A DNA stretch of 64,000 bases from contig NZ_BAAADV010000007.1 of assembly GCF_039522665.1 (NCBI RefSeq), positions 248,001 to 312,000 on the forward strand. The letters are read 5' to 3'. Positions 26,567 through 35,808 of the stretch are shown piece by piece. The position numbers and the translations under genes were made by a program. This stretch comes from Natronoarchaeum mannanilyticum. Lineage in GTDB: Archaea; Halobacteriota; Halobacteria; Halobacteriales; Natronoarchaeaceae. Under the pieces are notes generated by a model. It was not told the origin of the DNA. It searched no databases and saw only the letters and a list, made by a program, of their open reading frames with translations. Within the stretch, counting starts at the first letter, position 1, and the number at the start of each line of letters is the position of its first letter.

Positions 26567-27451
26567 CTATTCGCCGAGGTGCTCCAGCAACAGTTCGTTG
26601 ATGGCCTCGGGCGCCTCCACGTGAACCCAGTGGCTCCGCGTCGGGAACCGCTCGACGCGCACGTCGTCGCAGTGCCGCGCGCTCTTCTCGGCGAGCTCCG
26701 GTACGAGGGCCGGGTCCTTCTCGCCCCAGGCGATCAGCGTCGGCGCCGCGACGCGGTCCCGGGGCGGCTCGTCCGGCCGGCGGGCCGCGGCGCGGTACCA
26801 GTTTAGCATCGCCGTCAGCGCCCCCGGTTCGGCCCAGCTCTCGCGGTAGCGGTCGACGTCGGCGTCGTCGAACGTGTCGATGCGCGAGGTGCGCTGCAGG
26901 GCGTCGACGAGCCCCGAAAACTCGCCGCGGGCGAGCGCCCGCTCGGGGAGGTACGGGAGCTGGAACCAGAACGCGTACCAGCTCCGCAGCAACTGGCGCG
27001 GGCTCGATCGGAGCGTCTCGCGGAAAGCGGTGGGATGGGGGACGTTCAGGATCCCGAGTCGATCGACGTATCCGGGACGACGGAGCGCAAGGTCCCAGGC
27101 GACCATGGCTCCCCAGTCGTGTCCGACGACGTGGGCCGACGCCTCGCCCTCGCTCTCGATCAGCGCCGCGATGTCCGCCGAGAGCCGACCGAGCCGGTAG
27201 GGGTCGAGTCCGACTGGCTTGTCGCTCAGGTTGTAGCCGCGCTGGTCCGGAACCACCACCCTGTAGCCGGCGTCGACCAGCGGCTCGATCTGGTGGCGCC
27301 ACCCGTAGAAGCAGTCGGGAAAGCCGTGCAGCAGCACGACCAGCGGATCGGCCTCGCTGCCGGCGGCGACGACGTGGAGGTCGACGCCGTTCACGGATCG
27401 GCGCGTCGATTCGGCCGACTCGACGTCGAGAACGTCGGCGTCGATTCCCAT
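26567..27451 (-). CDS. Alpha/beta hydrolase, epoxide hydrolase-like
   Basis: A 294-residue alpha/beta-fold hydrolase. The oxyanion HGFP motif is in VLLHGFPDCFYGWRHQ, the nucleophile Asp in VVGHDWGAMVAWDLALR, the charge-relay acid in LIAWGEKDPALVPE, and the His in SHWVHVEAPEAIN. A D nucleophile after GH (instead of Ser) points to the epoxide hydrolase or haloalkane dehalogenase branch. Cap-domain tyrosines are likely in WYAFWFQLPYLPE. The ATG at 27451 was chosen; longer in-frame starts exist in shadow-like sequence. Convergent with the winged-helix gene. Confidence 0.85.
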   Translation of the reverse strand: MGIDADVLDVESAESTRRSVNGVDLHVVAAGSEADPLVVLLHGFPDCFYGWRHQIEPLVDAGYRVVVPDQRGYNLSDKPVGLDPYRLGRLSADIAALIESEGEASAHVVGHDWGAMVAWDLALRRPGYVDRLGILNVPHPTAFRETLRSSPRQLLRSWYAFWFQLPYLPERALARGEFSGLVDALQRTSRIDTFDDADVDRYRESWAEPGALTAMLNWYRAAARRPDEPPRDRVAAPTLIAWGEKDPALVPELAEKSARHCDDVRVERFPTRSHWVHVEAPEAINELLLEHLGE

Positions 27452-27527
27452 GGTCGCACTGACGAGACGCACAGCATAGTGGTTCCGGGAACGGAGCGCA
27501 GCCGGCGCTTCCGGTAGCCGCCACAGG

Positions 27528-27535
27528 TTCAAATA
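27528..27535 (+). promoter_or_regulatory. TATA box for the DUF3006 gene
   Basis: TTCAAATA lies about 25 bases upstream of the ATG at 27557, predicting a leaderless message for the DUF3006-hydrolase pair. Confidence 0.5.
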
Positions 27536-27556
27536 CGAATCCGCACCACGCGACGT

Positions 27557-27946
27557 ATGACGATACTCGCACGACGCGAATTCGTCGCGACGATCGTAAC
27601 GCTTGCCGGAACCGCTTTGCCGTTCGGAATCGGGGGGTCCGACGACGATCAGGACGCCGGGCCCGACGATCGGCTGGACGACGCCGACGCCGAACTGACG
27701 GGCGTCGTCGACAGGATCGAGCGCGATCTGGCGGTCGTCCTGCTCGAACGCGAGGAGGAGACGGTCGCGCAGCGACTCGTCCAGCTCGACCGACTCCCGG
27801 CGAGCGCCCGCGATGACGGGGCCGTCCTCTCGGTGCGGCTTTCGGACGGCGATATCGAGCGGTTGCGGCACGACGCCGCGGCGACTCGGCGTCGACGCGA
27901 GGCGGCCAGGGAACGACTGAACGAGCTCGCGGAAGACGCGTCGTGA
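27557..27946 (+). CDS. DUF3006-type protein with N-terminal signal
   Basis: A 129-residue protein. Residues 1-25 (LARREFVATIVTLAGTALPFG) look like a twin-arginine-type export signal: two Arg, Phe, then a hydrophobic stretch. From about residue 48 it shows the DUF3006 pattern GVVDRIERDLAVVLLEREEETVAQRLVQLDRLP, a small barrel, then SVRLSDGDIERLRHDAAATRRRREAARERLNEL. DUF3006 genes often neighbour ComEC-like metallo-beta-lactamase genes, as here, where one follows after 89 bases. Function is unknown; co-occurrence suggests the two work together outside the cell. Confidence 0.7.
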   Translation: MTILARREFVATIVTLAGTALPFGIGGSDDDQDAGPDDRLDDADAELTGVVDRIERDLAVVLLEREEETVAQRLVQLDRLPASARDDGAVLSVRLSDGDIERLRHDAAATRRRREAARERLNELAEDAS

Positions 27947-28035
27947 CGAGGAGACGCGTCCCGATAGAAGGAACCGTTAGCTCCGTGACACGCCGCCACA
28001 ACGACCAATAGGCGGCCGAATCAAACATTCACGGA

Positions 28036-29058
28036 ATGGATCGCCAATCGGCCACCGCCGTCGTTGTCGTCGTCGCGCTGCTGTCGGGCTGTCTGGCGGG
28101 CGTCGGCGACCTGAGCACCGACGCCGAACCCGACGACACTGGGGAGCTCGAAGTCCACACGATCGACGTCGGGCAGGCCGACGCGACGCTCGTGGTCGGG
28201 CCAACCGGCGAGACGATGCTGATCGACTCGGGCCACTGGAGCGACGACGGCGAGATCGTCCTCTCGTACCTGCGGGATCGGGGGATCGAGCGACTCGACT
28301 ACCTCGTGACGACGCACGCCCACGCCGACCACATCGGGGGGCACGCCGAAGTGATCGAGTACTACGAGACCGAGGCCGGGGGGATCGGCGCGGTCTACGA
28401 CTCGGGGACGGTGTCGTCGTCAGAGACGTACGGGGACTACATCGACGCCGTCGAACAGTACAACGTGACCCTCTATCAGGCGCAGGAGGGCGACGAAATC
28501 CCGATCGAAGGCGCCGAGGCCGACGTGCTACATCCGACCGCCGACAGCGATCTGGAGGAGCTCAACGAGAACAGCCTCGTCGTCCATCTCGAACACGGCA
28601 ACGCGGGGTTCCTGTTCACCGGCGACGTCGGCACTGAGGAAGAGCGGCGCCTCGTCGACGAGTACGACGACGAACTCGTCTCGACCGTCTACCAGGTCGG
28701 CCATCACGGGAGTTACTCGAGTACGTCTGACGCGCTGCTCGACGCCGCGAGTCCGTCGATCGCGGTGATCTCGGCTCCCTACGACTCGCCGTACGACCAC
28801 CCTCACGACGAACCGCTAGAGCGGCTCGCGGCGCGAGACATCGACACCTACTGGACCGCGATCCACGGCACCGTCGTCTTCACCAGCGACGGCGACGCCG
28901 TGCAGGTCGCGAGCCAGACCGAGGCGACGACGGACCCCGCCGAGTTCGGGGACGCCGAACCGTCCGACGCCGATCCGACCGATCCGGTCGAGGAGCGGGG
29001 AACCACGGCGCCGTCGCTAGCCGGCCCCTCGGCTCAAATCGGACAGATTGCAGGATGA
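28036..29058 (+). CDS. ComEC/Rec2-like metallo-beta-lactamase lipoprotein
   Basis: A 340-residue exported hydrolase. It starts with a lipoprotein signal, VVVVALLSGCLAGVG, where the Cys (residue 19) would be lipidated. The MBL fold begins HTIDVGQADATLVVGPTGETMLIDSG and has the metal motif TTHAHADHIGGHAEVI near residue 95, then LFTGDVGTEEE and the C-terminal VGHHGSYSSTS. This sequence style matches the soluble MBL domain of ComEC, a DNA-uptake nuclease, but it lacks the ComEC membrane channel. A Thr/Pro-rich tail follows residue 300. Probably paired with the DUF3006 gene upstream. Confidence 0.86.
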   Translation: MDRQSATAVVVVVALLSGCLAGVGDLSTDAEPDDTGELEVHTIDVGQADATLVVGPTGETMLIDSGHWSDDGEIVLSYLRDRGIERLDYLVTTHAHADHIGGHAEVIEYYETEAGGIGAVYDSGTVSSSETYGDYIDAVEQYNVTLYQAQEGDEIPIEGAEADVLHPTADSDLEELNENSLVVHLEHGNAGFLFTGDVGTEEERRLVDEYDDELVSTVYQVGHHGSYSSTSDALLDAASPSIAVISAPYDSPYDHPHDEPLERLAARDIDTYWTAIHGTVVFTSDGDAVQVASQTEATTDPAEFGDAEPSDADPTDPVEERGTTAPSLAGPSAQIGQIAG

Positions 29059-29088
29059 ATCGGAACAACGTCGGCAAAACGAGCCCTA

Positions 29089-30564
<1,476 letters not shown>

Positions 30565-30586
30565 GGACGGTCGTAGCCGTCCATCG

Positions 30587-30597
30587 GGGATAAATCC
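30587..30597 (-). promoter_or_regulatory. TATA box for purF
   Basis: The minus strand reads GGATTTATCCC, centred 28 bases from the ATG at 30564, so this start is leaderless. This decides between two candidate purF starts. Confidence 0.6.
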
Positions 30598-30780
30598 TCG
30601 CAAATGTGTTTCGACGGCGGCGTCTATCGGTGAACACTATACACAATCATGCATATGTCGACGCCGTCGACCGGCGAGCGGAGTCGACGTCGGCGCGCCT
30701 GTTGACGGGTCGAAAAGCCCCGCGAAATCGTCGGCACCGACGCTACGCGGTCGGGAAGCGAGAAGAAAGAACGGTCGAGA

Positions 30781-30954
30781 TTACTCGCCGGCCTTCGACT
30801 GCCACTCGTAGTCGCGGCGCTTGGCGGACTTGCCGAAGCCGCACGACGAGCACTTCTTTTTCTTCACGTGGTAGGACTTCTCGCCACAGCGGCGGCACTT
30901 CACGTGAGTCGTCTTGTTCTTCTTCCCTTGGCTCGGCGTTCCTGCACCAGTCAT
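30781..30954 (-). CDS. rpl37e: Large ribosomal subunit protein L37e
   Basis: A 57-residue zinc-ribbon ribosomal protein. It reads [14 protein letters not shown] at the start, then [35 protein letters not shown], with the two CxxC pairs that bind zinc and the very basic composition typical of L37e. It ends with TAA at 30781-30783. Its ATG overlaps the LSm stop by four bases (ATGA), and the LSm-L37e pair is a conserved haloarchaeal operon. About 180 bases downstream (30604-30780) hold no gene I can see. Confidence 0.95.
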   Translation of the reverse strand: MTGAGTPSQGKKNKTTHVKCRRCGEKSYHVKKKKCSSCGFGKSAKRRDYEWQSKAGE

Positions 30955-31190
30955 GGATTGATCGAAACGACGTTATCGCCGCGTATAATGGTTGTGTCTT
31001 CGACCGACTCCTCCTCGGAGACGGTCTCGGGCGTGTCGCTCGCGGGCCCTTCGACGGCGTCCTCCAGCACGAGATTCATGTGCTGGTCGTAGCCGGCGAG
31101 GGTTCCCTCGAAGATTTCGCCCCCCTTGAGCTGCACCTGTACGTCGTCGCCGAGTGACGCCTCGAGCACGTCCAGCGGTCGTCCGCTCAT
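30951..31190 (-). CDS. lsm: LSm (Sm-like) RNA-binding protein
   Basis: A 79-residue Sm-fold protein. Sm1 reads [37 protein letters not shown], containing the conserved D-x-H-M-N-L motif that contacts uridine bases, and Sm2 reads [14 protein letters not shown]. An acidic linker of about 20 residues separates the two, longer than in most LSm proteins. LSm forms a heptameric ring that binds small RNAs and tRNA. It overlaps rpl37e by four bases, so the two are translated together. A TATA box 25 bases upstream gives a leaderless start. Confidence 0.95.
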   Translation of the reverse strand: MSGRPLDVLEASLGDDVQVQLKGGEIFEGTLAGYDQHMNLVLEDAVEGPASDTPETVSEEESVEDTTIIRGDNVVSINP

Positions 31191-31212
31191 ACGCCCATTC
31201 GCACCCGACGTG

Positions 31213-31222
31213 CGTATAAACG
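31213..31222 (-). promoter_or_regulatory. TATA box for lsm-rpl37e
   Basis: The minus strand reads CGTTTATACG, centred about 27 bases from the LSm ATG at 31190. It is the clear promoter for the LSm-L37e operon. Confidence 0.65.
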
Positions 31223-31256
31223 TACCGGTGGAGAGTCGACGCCGACCGCACGCCCC

Positions 31257-32315
31257 CTACTCGACGTCGACCGCGAAGTCCTCGTACTCGCCGGCCAGCT
31301 CCGCGAACCCGGCGAACAGTTCGGCGGCGGCGTCGAGATCGGTCGCGTCGATCACCTCGACCGGCGTGTGCATGTAGCGGTTCGGCAGCCCGAGGTTGAG
31401 CGACGGAATCCCGCCCTGCTGGACGTAGAACGCGTCGGCGTCCGTGCCGGTTCGGATGCCCGCGGCTTCGAGTTGGACGTCGACGTCCTCCGCTTCGGCG
31501 GCTTCACGAACGGCGTCGACGACGACCGGGTGGTTCGCGCTGCCGCGCGTGACGACCGGCCCCTCGCCCAGCGAGACGTCGCCCGTCCGGTCGTTCGGCG
31601 CGCCGGGGTAGTCGACGGCGTGGGTCACGTCGACCGCCACGACGGCGTCCGGCGCGAGGTCGAACCCGACCATGCGCGCGCCCTGGAGGCCGACCTCCTC
31701 CTGAACGGTGCTCACGGCGCAGACCGTCGCGTCGACGTCTCGCTCGGCCGCTCGGCGCAACGCCTCGGCGGCGGTCCAGACGCCGACGCGGTTGTCGACG
31801 CCGCGAGCGGCGAGTCGATCGCCCGCCAGGTCCTCGATGGTCGTCGAAACGGTGATCGGATCGCCGACCTCGACGAGCTCGCGGGCCGCTTCGCCGTCCG
31901 CGACGCCGATGTCGACGTGTTGCTCGCGCACGTCGTCGTACCCGTCGTCGTCCTCGCGGAGGTGGATCGCGGTCTGGCCGACGACGCCGCTGACCGGCCC
32001 GTCGGCGCCGTGGATCGTGACGTGCTGGCCCTTCGAGACGGACTTGTCCGAGCCGCCGATCCGCCCGAGGTGGACGAACCCGTCGTCGTCGATCTGCCGG
32101 ACGATGAAGCCGATCTCGTCGGCGTGACCCGCGACCGCGACCGTCGGGTCGCCGCCCTCAAGCACCGCGACGGCGTTGCCGTACTCGTCGGTCTGCACGT
32201 CGTCCGCGAACTCCGAGACGTAGTCGATCCAGGCGCGCTGGGCGGCGGTCTCGTAGCCCGAGGGGCTCGCGGTCGTCAGCAGGTCGTCGAGGAACTCGCG
32301 CTGTCGGTCGTCCAT
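31257..32315 (-). CDS. M42 family aminopeptidase (TET-like)
   Basis: A 352-residue M42 metallopeptidase. Metal ligands appear in VAVAGHADEIGFIVRQID (His, Asp), the ARGVDNRVGVWTA segment (the bridging Asp), the catalytic STVQEEVGLQGARM (Glu-Glu), VAVDVTHAVDYPG and GIPSLNLGLPNRYMHTPVE (the last His). The family makes large tetrahedral aminopeptidase shells that trim peptides made by the proteasome. The ATG at 32315 follows a typical haloarchaeal leader; length is normal. Haloarchaea usually have several paralogues. Confidence 0.92.
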   Translation of the reverse strand: MDDRQREFLDDLLTTASPSGYETAAQRAWIDYVSEFADDVQTDEYGNAVAVLEGGDPTVAVAGHADEIGFIVRQIDDDGFVHLGRIGGSDKSVSKGQHVTIHGADGPVSGVVGQTAIHLREDDDGYDDVREQHVDIGVADGEAARELVEVGDPITVSTTIEDLAGDRLAARGVDNRVGVWTAAEALRRAAERDVDATVCAVSTVQEEVGLQGARMVGFDLAPDAVVAVDVTHAVDYPGAPNDRTGDVSLGEGPVVTRGSANHPVVVDAVREAAEAEDVDVQLEAAGIRTGTDADAFYVQQGGIPSLNLGLPNRYMHTPVEVIDATDLDAAAELFAGFAELAGEYEDFAVDVE

Positions 32316-32418
32316 ACCGGCCCTTGCGGGGCCAGCGTTTCAAAGACTCGGTTAGGAAAACCTGCCACTGCAGGGGGTGACCCCCACGCCTAAGTCGATC
32401 CTCGACGAAGGTCGGGAC

Positions 32419-32712
32419 ATGGCGAGTATCACACTGTTCGAGTTCAGTCCGCAGGGAGACATCCAGATCGGTCCGAGCGGCGCCGGCGAGGAGGGCCTTC
32501 TCAGCATCGCGACGAGCGAGGACGCCGAGATGGACGCCGAAGACGAGCAAGACGAGAGCGGCGGCGGCCTCGCCAAGGTGATCGTGCCGCTGATCGCGCT
32601 GATCGCCATCGCTGCCGCGGTCAAGTACGTTCGCGGCGGCGGCGAGCTCGAGGACGAACTCGACGAGGAGTCGGGCGGCCGCCTCGACCAGTTCAAGACG
32701 ACGACCGAGTGA
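32419..32712 (+). CDS. Small acidic membrane-anchored protein, unknown
   Basis: A 97-residue protein reading MASITLFEFSPQGDIQIGPSG, then an acidic segment, then one transmembrane helix LAKVIVPLIALIAIAAAVKYV near residue 55-75 and an acidic tail. The conserved N-terminal TLFEFSPQGDIQIGP block suggests a real family in haloarchaea, but I cannot name it. The ATG at 32419 is chosen because the block starts there; an in-frame start 14 codons upstream lies over divergent promoter sequence. Confidence 0.6.
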   Translation: MASITLFEFSPQGDIQIGPSGAGEEGLLSIATSEDAEMDAEDEQDESGGGLAKVIVPLIALIAIAAAVKYVRGGGELEDELDEESGGRLDQFKTTTE

Positions 32713-32809
32713 GCGGCGGCGGGGCGTCTGCAGCAGGCGCCGGCAGGAGGAGATACCGGGCGAGCGGGCCGGGAGAAAGGTTTTGCCCGCGGAGACCTTC
32801 CTTCGAGTA

Positions 32810-33766
32810 ATGAGTCTCTATCGGAGCGTGCGCGCGGTCACGGGGGCGTCCGGAACGGGGGCGATCGACTGGGACGCCGTCGCCGAGGCCGCCAAGGCCA
32901 GCACCGACCCGGGCGCGCTCGAACTGAGCGAGGCCGAGCGGTCGGGGTACGCGGCGGACGTCCGGGAAGCCCGCGACGCGGTGGGCGCGGTCGGTGGCGT
33001 CGAGTTCGACGTGCCCCGGACCGTCGAGGTCCAGAACCGGCACCACTGGATCGACGCCAACGTCGAGACCTTCTCTCGCGTCATGGCCCCGCTGGAGGAC
33101 CACACCGAGGTCGCGCTCCCGGGCGTCTCCCGAGTTCTCAACACCGGAACGATGAGCTTCATGCTCGCCTTCCTCGGCCGCAACGTGCTGGGCCAGTACG
33201 ACCCGCTGTTGCTCGCGGAGGGCGACGCCGATCACGCCCTGTACTTCGTCCACCCGAACATCCGCAAGGTTGCCGAGACGCTCGACGTCGAGTACGACCG
33301 GTTCCGGCGCTGGATCGCGTTCCACGAGGTGACCCACGCCGCCGAGTTCGGCGCCGCGCCGTGGCTCTCGGACCACCTCGAAGAGCGCATGGAGGAGGGT
33401 ATCGAGGCGCTGGCGGGCGGCAGCCTCGACCGGGAGGCGTTCCGCGAGCTCGACGCCGCGATGACGGTCGTCGAGGGGTACGCCGAGCTGCTGATGGACC
33501 ACGCGTTCGACGACGAGTACGCCGACCTCCGGGCGAAGCTCGACGCCCGGCGGCGGGGCCGGGGCCCGATCGCCCAGTTCGTCCGGCGCGCGCTCGGCCT
33601 CGGGATGAAGCGGCGACAGTACGAGCGCGGGAAGGCGTTCTTCGAGCGCGTGGCCGACCTGCGCGGCGTCGAGGCGGCCAACGCCGTCTGGACGTCGCCG
33701 GACAACCTGCCGACTGACGCCGAACTCGACAACCCGGACGCGTGGGTGCGACGGGTCGATCCCTGA
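32810..33766 (+). CDS. Zinc-dependent metalloprotease-like protein
   Basis: A 318-residue protein with a clear zincin motif, RRWIAFHEVTHAAEFGAAPWLSDHLEE (HExxH near residue 172, with a downstream Glu/Asp as third ligand). It resembles the family described as coenzyme F420 biosynthesis-associated or zinc-dependent metalloprotease, in which the N-terminal domain has NRHHWIDANVETFSRVMAPLE and ends with TSPDNLPTDAELDNPDAW. It is likely a soluble enzyme; its substrate is unknown. The ATG at 32810 is just after a GAAAGGTTTTGCC sequence that may hold the promoter. Confidence 0.8.
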   Translation: MSLYRSVRAVTGASGTGAIDWDAVAEAAKASTDPGALELSEAERSGYAADVREARDAVGAVGGVEFDVPRTVEVQNRHHWIDANVETFSRVMAPLEDHTEVALPGVSRVLNTGTMSFMLAFLGRNVLGQYDPLLLAEGDADHALYFVHPNIRKVAETLDVEYDRFRRWIAFHEVTHAAEFGAAPWLSDHLEERMEEGIEALAGGSLDREAFRELDAAMTVVEGYAELLMDHAFDDEYADLRAKLDARRRGRGPIAQFVRRALGLGMKRRQYERGKAFFERVADLRGVEAANAVWTSPDNLPTDAELDNPDAWVRRVDP

Positions 33767-33810
33767 GGGGCCGTCCGGCGACCGCCGAGCGATTTTGAGG
33801 GTGACGCCGG

Positions 33811-34017
33811 TTACAGTCCGAACGCCCAGCGGAAGTACAGTACGAGCGCCAGCCCGACCAGCACGCCGCCCAGCGTCGACAGCGCGACGACGAGCAGCGA
33901 GGCCTTCGCCTGCAGTGCGACCGTCGCCCCCGAGATGGCGACCAGGGCGACGAACGCGATCGCGAGCGGTCGGTAGCCTCGGCCGGAAGTCGCCTCCTCG
34001 CGCGTCGGTCCGACCAC
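33811..34017 (-). CDS. Two-helix membrane protein, unknown function
   Basis: A short frame of about 68 residues from GTG at 34017. Two hydrophobic helices: GYRPLAIAFVALVAISGATVAL and SLLVVALSTLGGVLVGLALVLYF. It begins 3 bases downstream of the stop of the SnoaL-like gene, so it is likely the second gene of a two-gene unit. No family could be named. The open frame continues far upstream but only as antisense shadow of other genes. Confidence 0.5.
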   Translation of the reverse strand: MVGPTREEATSGRGYRPLAIAFVALVAISGATVALQAKASLLVVALSTLGGVLVGLALVLYFRWAFGL

Positions 34018-34019
34018 GG

Positions 34020-34391
34020 TTAGAGCCTCCGCGGCGCGCTGACGTGCATCGCGACGAACGCCCACTCGCCGTCCTCGCGTTCTAACGTGGCGCTCCATCG
34101 GGTGTCGAACGTCCAGCGCTGTCCCGTCTCGGTGTCGGTCCAAGCCAGGGCGACCTCGTCGCCGAACCACGCGAACTCCTCGCGCTCGGTGACGTCGAGG
34201 CCGGTCGACTCGACGTGCCAGTCGTCGGTCGTCCGCGTCTGCTCGCGGAGCGCGGCCGCGATCTCGTCGGCGCCGAACAGCGACTCGCCGACGCCGAACT
34301 TGACGGTCGCGTCCTCCGAGAAGTACGGGACGAGCGGGTCGCCCCGCTCCAGAGCCTCGTAGTACTCGCGGACGGTCTCCTCGGCGGTCAT
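34020..34391 (-). CDS. SnoaL/NTF2-like domain protein
   Basis: A 123-residue NTF2-fold protein. The helix-strand start TAEETVREYYEALERGDPLVPYFSEDATVKFG, with GVGESLFGADEIAAALREQ and the late strand TFDTRWSATLEREDGEWAFVAMHVS, is the SnoaL-like pattern. Such folds serve as small ligand pockets, isomerases or scavengers; no catalytic residue is certain. Start ATG at 34389-34391. A membrane protein follows after a few bases. Confidence 0.72.
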   Translation of the reverse strand: MTAEETVREYYEALERGDPLVPYFSEDATVKFGVGESLFGADEIAAALREQTRTTDDWHVESTGLDVTEREEFAWFGDEVALAWTDTETGQRWTFDTRWSATLEREDGEWAFVAMHVSAPRRL

Positions 34392-34493
34392 GCGAAACAC
34401 AACGTCGAGGGGTGGCTTGAAACCGCCGAATCGGGGCGGACGAAGGCGCCGCCGTGGATCGACCGCGGGGGCGCTGTCCGCCGCGGGACGCAC

Positions 34494-35045
34494 TCAGTAA
34501 AAGCCCTTGCCGACCTCGTCGCTCTCGACGACGTCCTCGAACTCGGCTTCGAGCAGTTCCTCGGCCTCCTCGAACGTCGTCGAGAGCCCATCTAACTGGT
34601 CCGGACGATCGTACTGGTCGTACTCCATCGGCCCGAACGCCGGACTGTCCAGCGCCTCCATGACGTCGTCGAACAGGTCGCCCGGCGTCGTCGGCGCGTC
34701 GGCGTGCGCCTTGATGACCTCCTCGAGGTGGCGAGCCTTCTCCTCGGCGTCGTCCTCGTCTTCGGGCGCCTGCTGGACGGCGAAGCGGCTCGCCTCCGAT
34801 TGTTCCGGGAGGTACGATCCGATCTCGTCGTCGAGGCTGCGCGCGACGCGCGCGCCGACGCCCTTCACCTCGAAGGGGTTCTTCGCGTACGTTTTGAGCT
34901 GGTAGACGCCGGCGGCGGGGTGGCCGACGTACAGGTCCTCGCCGACGCCGTTCGCGCGGTCGCCCGCGACGGCGCGCCAGCCGTCCGGATCGACGTTCGA
35001 GTCGACGACGTCCTCGACGATGTCCTGCCAGTCGCGTACCCGCAT
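34494..35045 (-). CDS. Conserved haloarchaeal protein, unknown function
   Basis: A 183-residue soluble acidic protein. It starts MRVRDWQDIVEDVVDSNVDPDGWRAVAGDRANGVGEDLYVGHPAAGVYQLKTYAKNP (residues 1-57; quoted in parts), with GVGARVARSLDDEIGSYLPE following, then a coiled acidic region (DEDDAEEKARHLEEVIKAH) and the conserved ending ESDEVGKGFY. The YVGHPAAGVYQLKTYAKNP block looks like a conserved beta structure. I do not recognise a function. Divergent promoters or partners are not evident. Confidence 0.6.
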   Translation of the reverse strand: MRVRDWQDIVEDVVDSNVDPDGWRAVAGDRANGVGEDLYVGHPAAGVYQLKTYAKNPFEVKGVGARVARSLDDEIGSYLPEQSEASRFAVQQAPEDEDDAEEKARHLEEVIKAHADAPTTPGDLFDDVMEALDSPAFGPMEYDQYDRPDQLDGLSTTFEEAEELLEAEFEDVVESDEVGKGFY

Positions 35046-35101
35046 GGTCGCGGGGAACTTGGGCCGTAGACAAATTCAACGTACCGGTTCCCAGGACGAC
35101 G

Positions 35102-35278
35102 TCAGTCCTCGCCGGGCCGTCGCTCCAGAATCGATACCCCGAAGAAGATGACGTAGAACACGAGGAGCGCGACCAGGAGGACAAACGCTGGCCCGCTGCC
35201 GGGGAGCGCCAGCGCGATTAGTAGCAATTGAAGCACGATGATCGCATTGAGCCGTCGACGGATACCAGCGTCGACCAT
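35102..35278 (-). CDS. Small two-helix membrane protein
   Basis: A 58-residue protein with two hydrophobic helices (RRRLNAIIVLQLLLIALALPG; GPAFVLLVALLVFYVIFFG) and a charged end ILERRPGED. The ATG at 35276-35278 was chosen since the longer frame upstream is Arg/Ser-rich and overlaps the promoter of the divergent 35391 gene. Family unknown. Sequence around 35215-35330 is less GC-rich than its surroundings, in keeping with promoter content. Confidence 0.5.
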   Translation of the reverse strand: MVDAGIRRRLNAIIVLQLLLIALALPGSGPAFVLLVALLVFYVIFFGVSILERRPGED

Positions 35279-35390
35279 ATCGACGAGACGCAGCGTGGAT
35301 AATTCATTGTTTCGCGACACGAATCGTATCCCGGATCGTCGGCGTTTCCGTCGACGGTGCTTATTTGGCAATTCGCTGGGAGTATGTGAT

Positions 35391-35777
35391 ATGAGCGACG
35401 CCGAGGCCGGATCGAACGACGACAGGTTGATCGGGTCCCGAGCGGGCAACGCCGCGCTCGGGATCGCGTATCTCCTGATCGGCGTCGGACTCGCCTACAG
35501 TCTCGCGGTGAACTCGATCGATCTGTTCGGCGCCGTCCTCGTCGGTATCATCGGACTGGTCGCGCTCTCCCTGGCGATCCTCGTCCGGCGGGAGGGGCTG
35601 TTCGCCCCCGAGAACAAGCTCATCGGGATCTTCGTGCTGTTGGCGATGGCGCTGCTGTTCGGGCTCTCCGAACTGACCGAACTTCCCTCGGAGATCGTGT
35701 TCGGCGTCGTCTTCGCGGTCGGTGTCGTCGTCCCGCACCTGCTGCTGGAGTACACCGAGTACGGAACGGCGAAGTAA
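35391..35777 (+). CDS. Four-helix membrane protein, unknown
   Basis: A 128-residue protein. Hydrophobic segments: AALGIAYLLIGVGLAYSLAV, FGAVLVGIIGLVALSLAILV, LIGIFVLLAMALLFGLSEL and IVFGVVFAVGVVVPHLLLEY. The N-terminus MSDAEAGSNDDRLIGSRAGN is acidic and cytoplasmic. A TATA-like GCTTATTTGG about 28 bases upstream predicts a leaderless start. Not assigned to a family. Convergent with purM. Confidence 0.62.
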   Translation: MSDAEAGSNDDRLIGSRAGNAALGIAYLLIGVGLAYSLAVNSIDLFGAVLVGIIGLVALSLAILVRREGLFAPENKLIGIFVLLAMALLFGLSELTELPSEIVFGVVFAVGVVVPHLLLEYTEYGTAK

Positions 35778-35808
35778 ACGGTCGAAAATCGTCGACGCCG
35801 AACCGCGT

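Noticed and set aside
30604-30780. Possible small gene between purF and rpl37e
   Set aside because: Only short frames without start signals; probably promoter and untranslated sequence.
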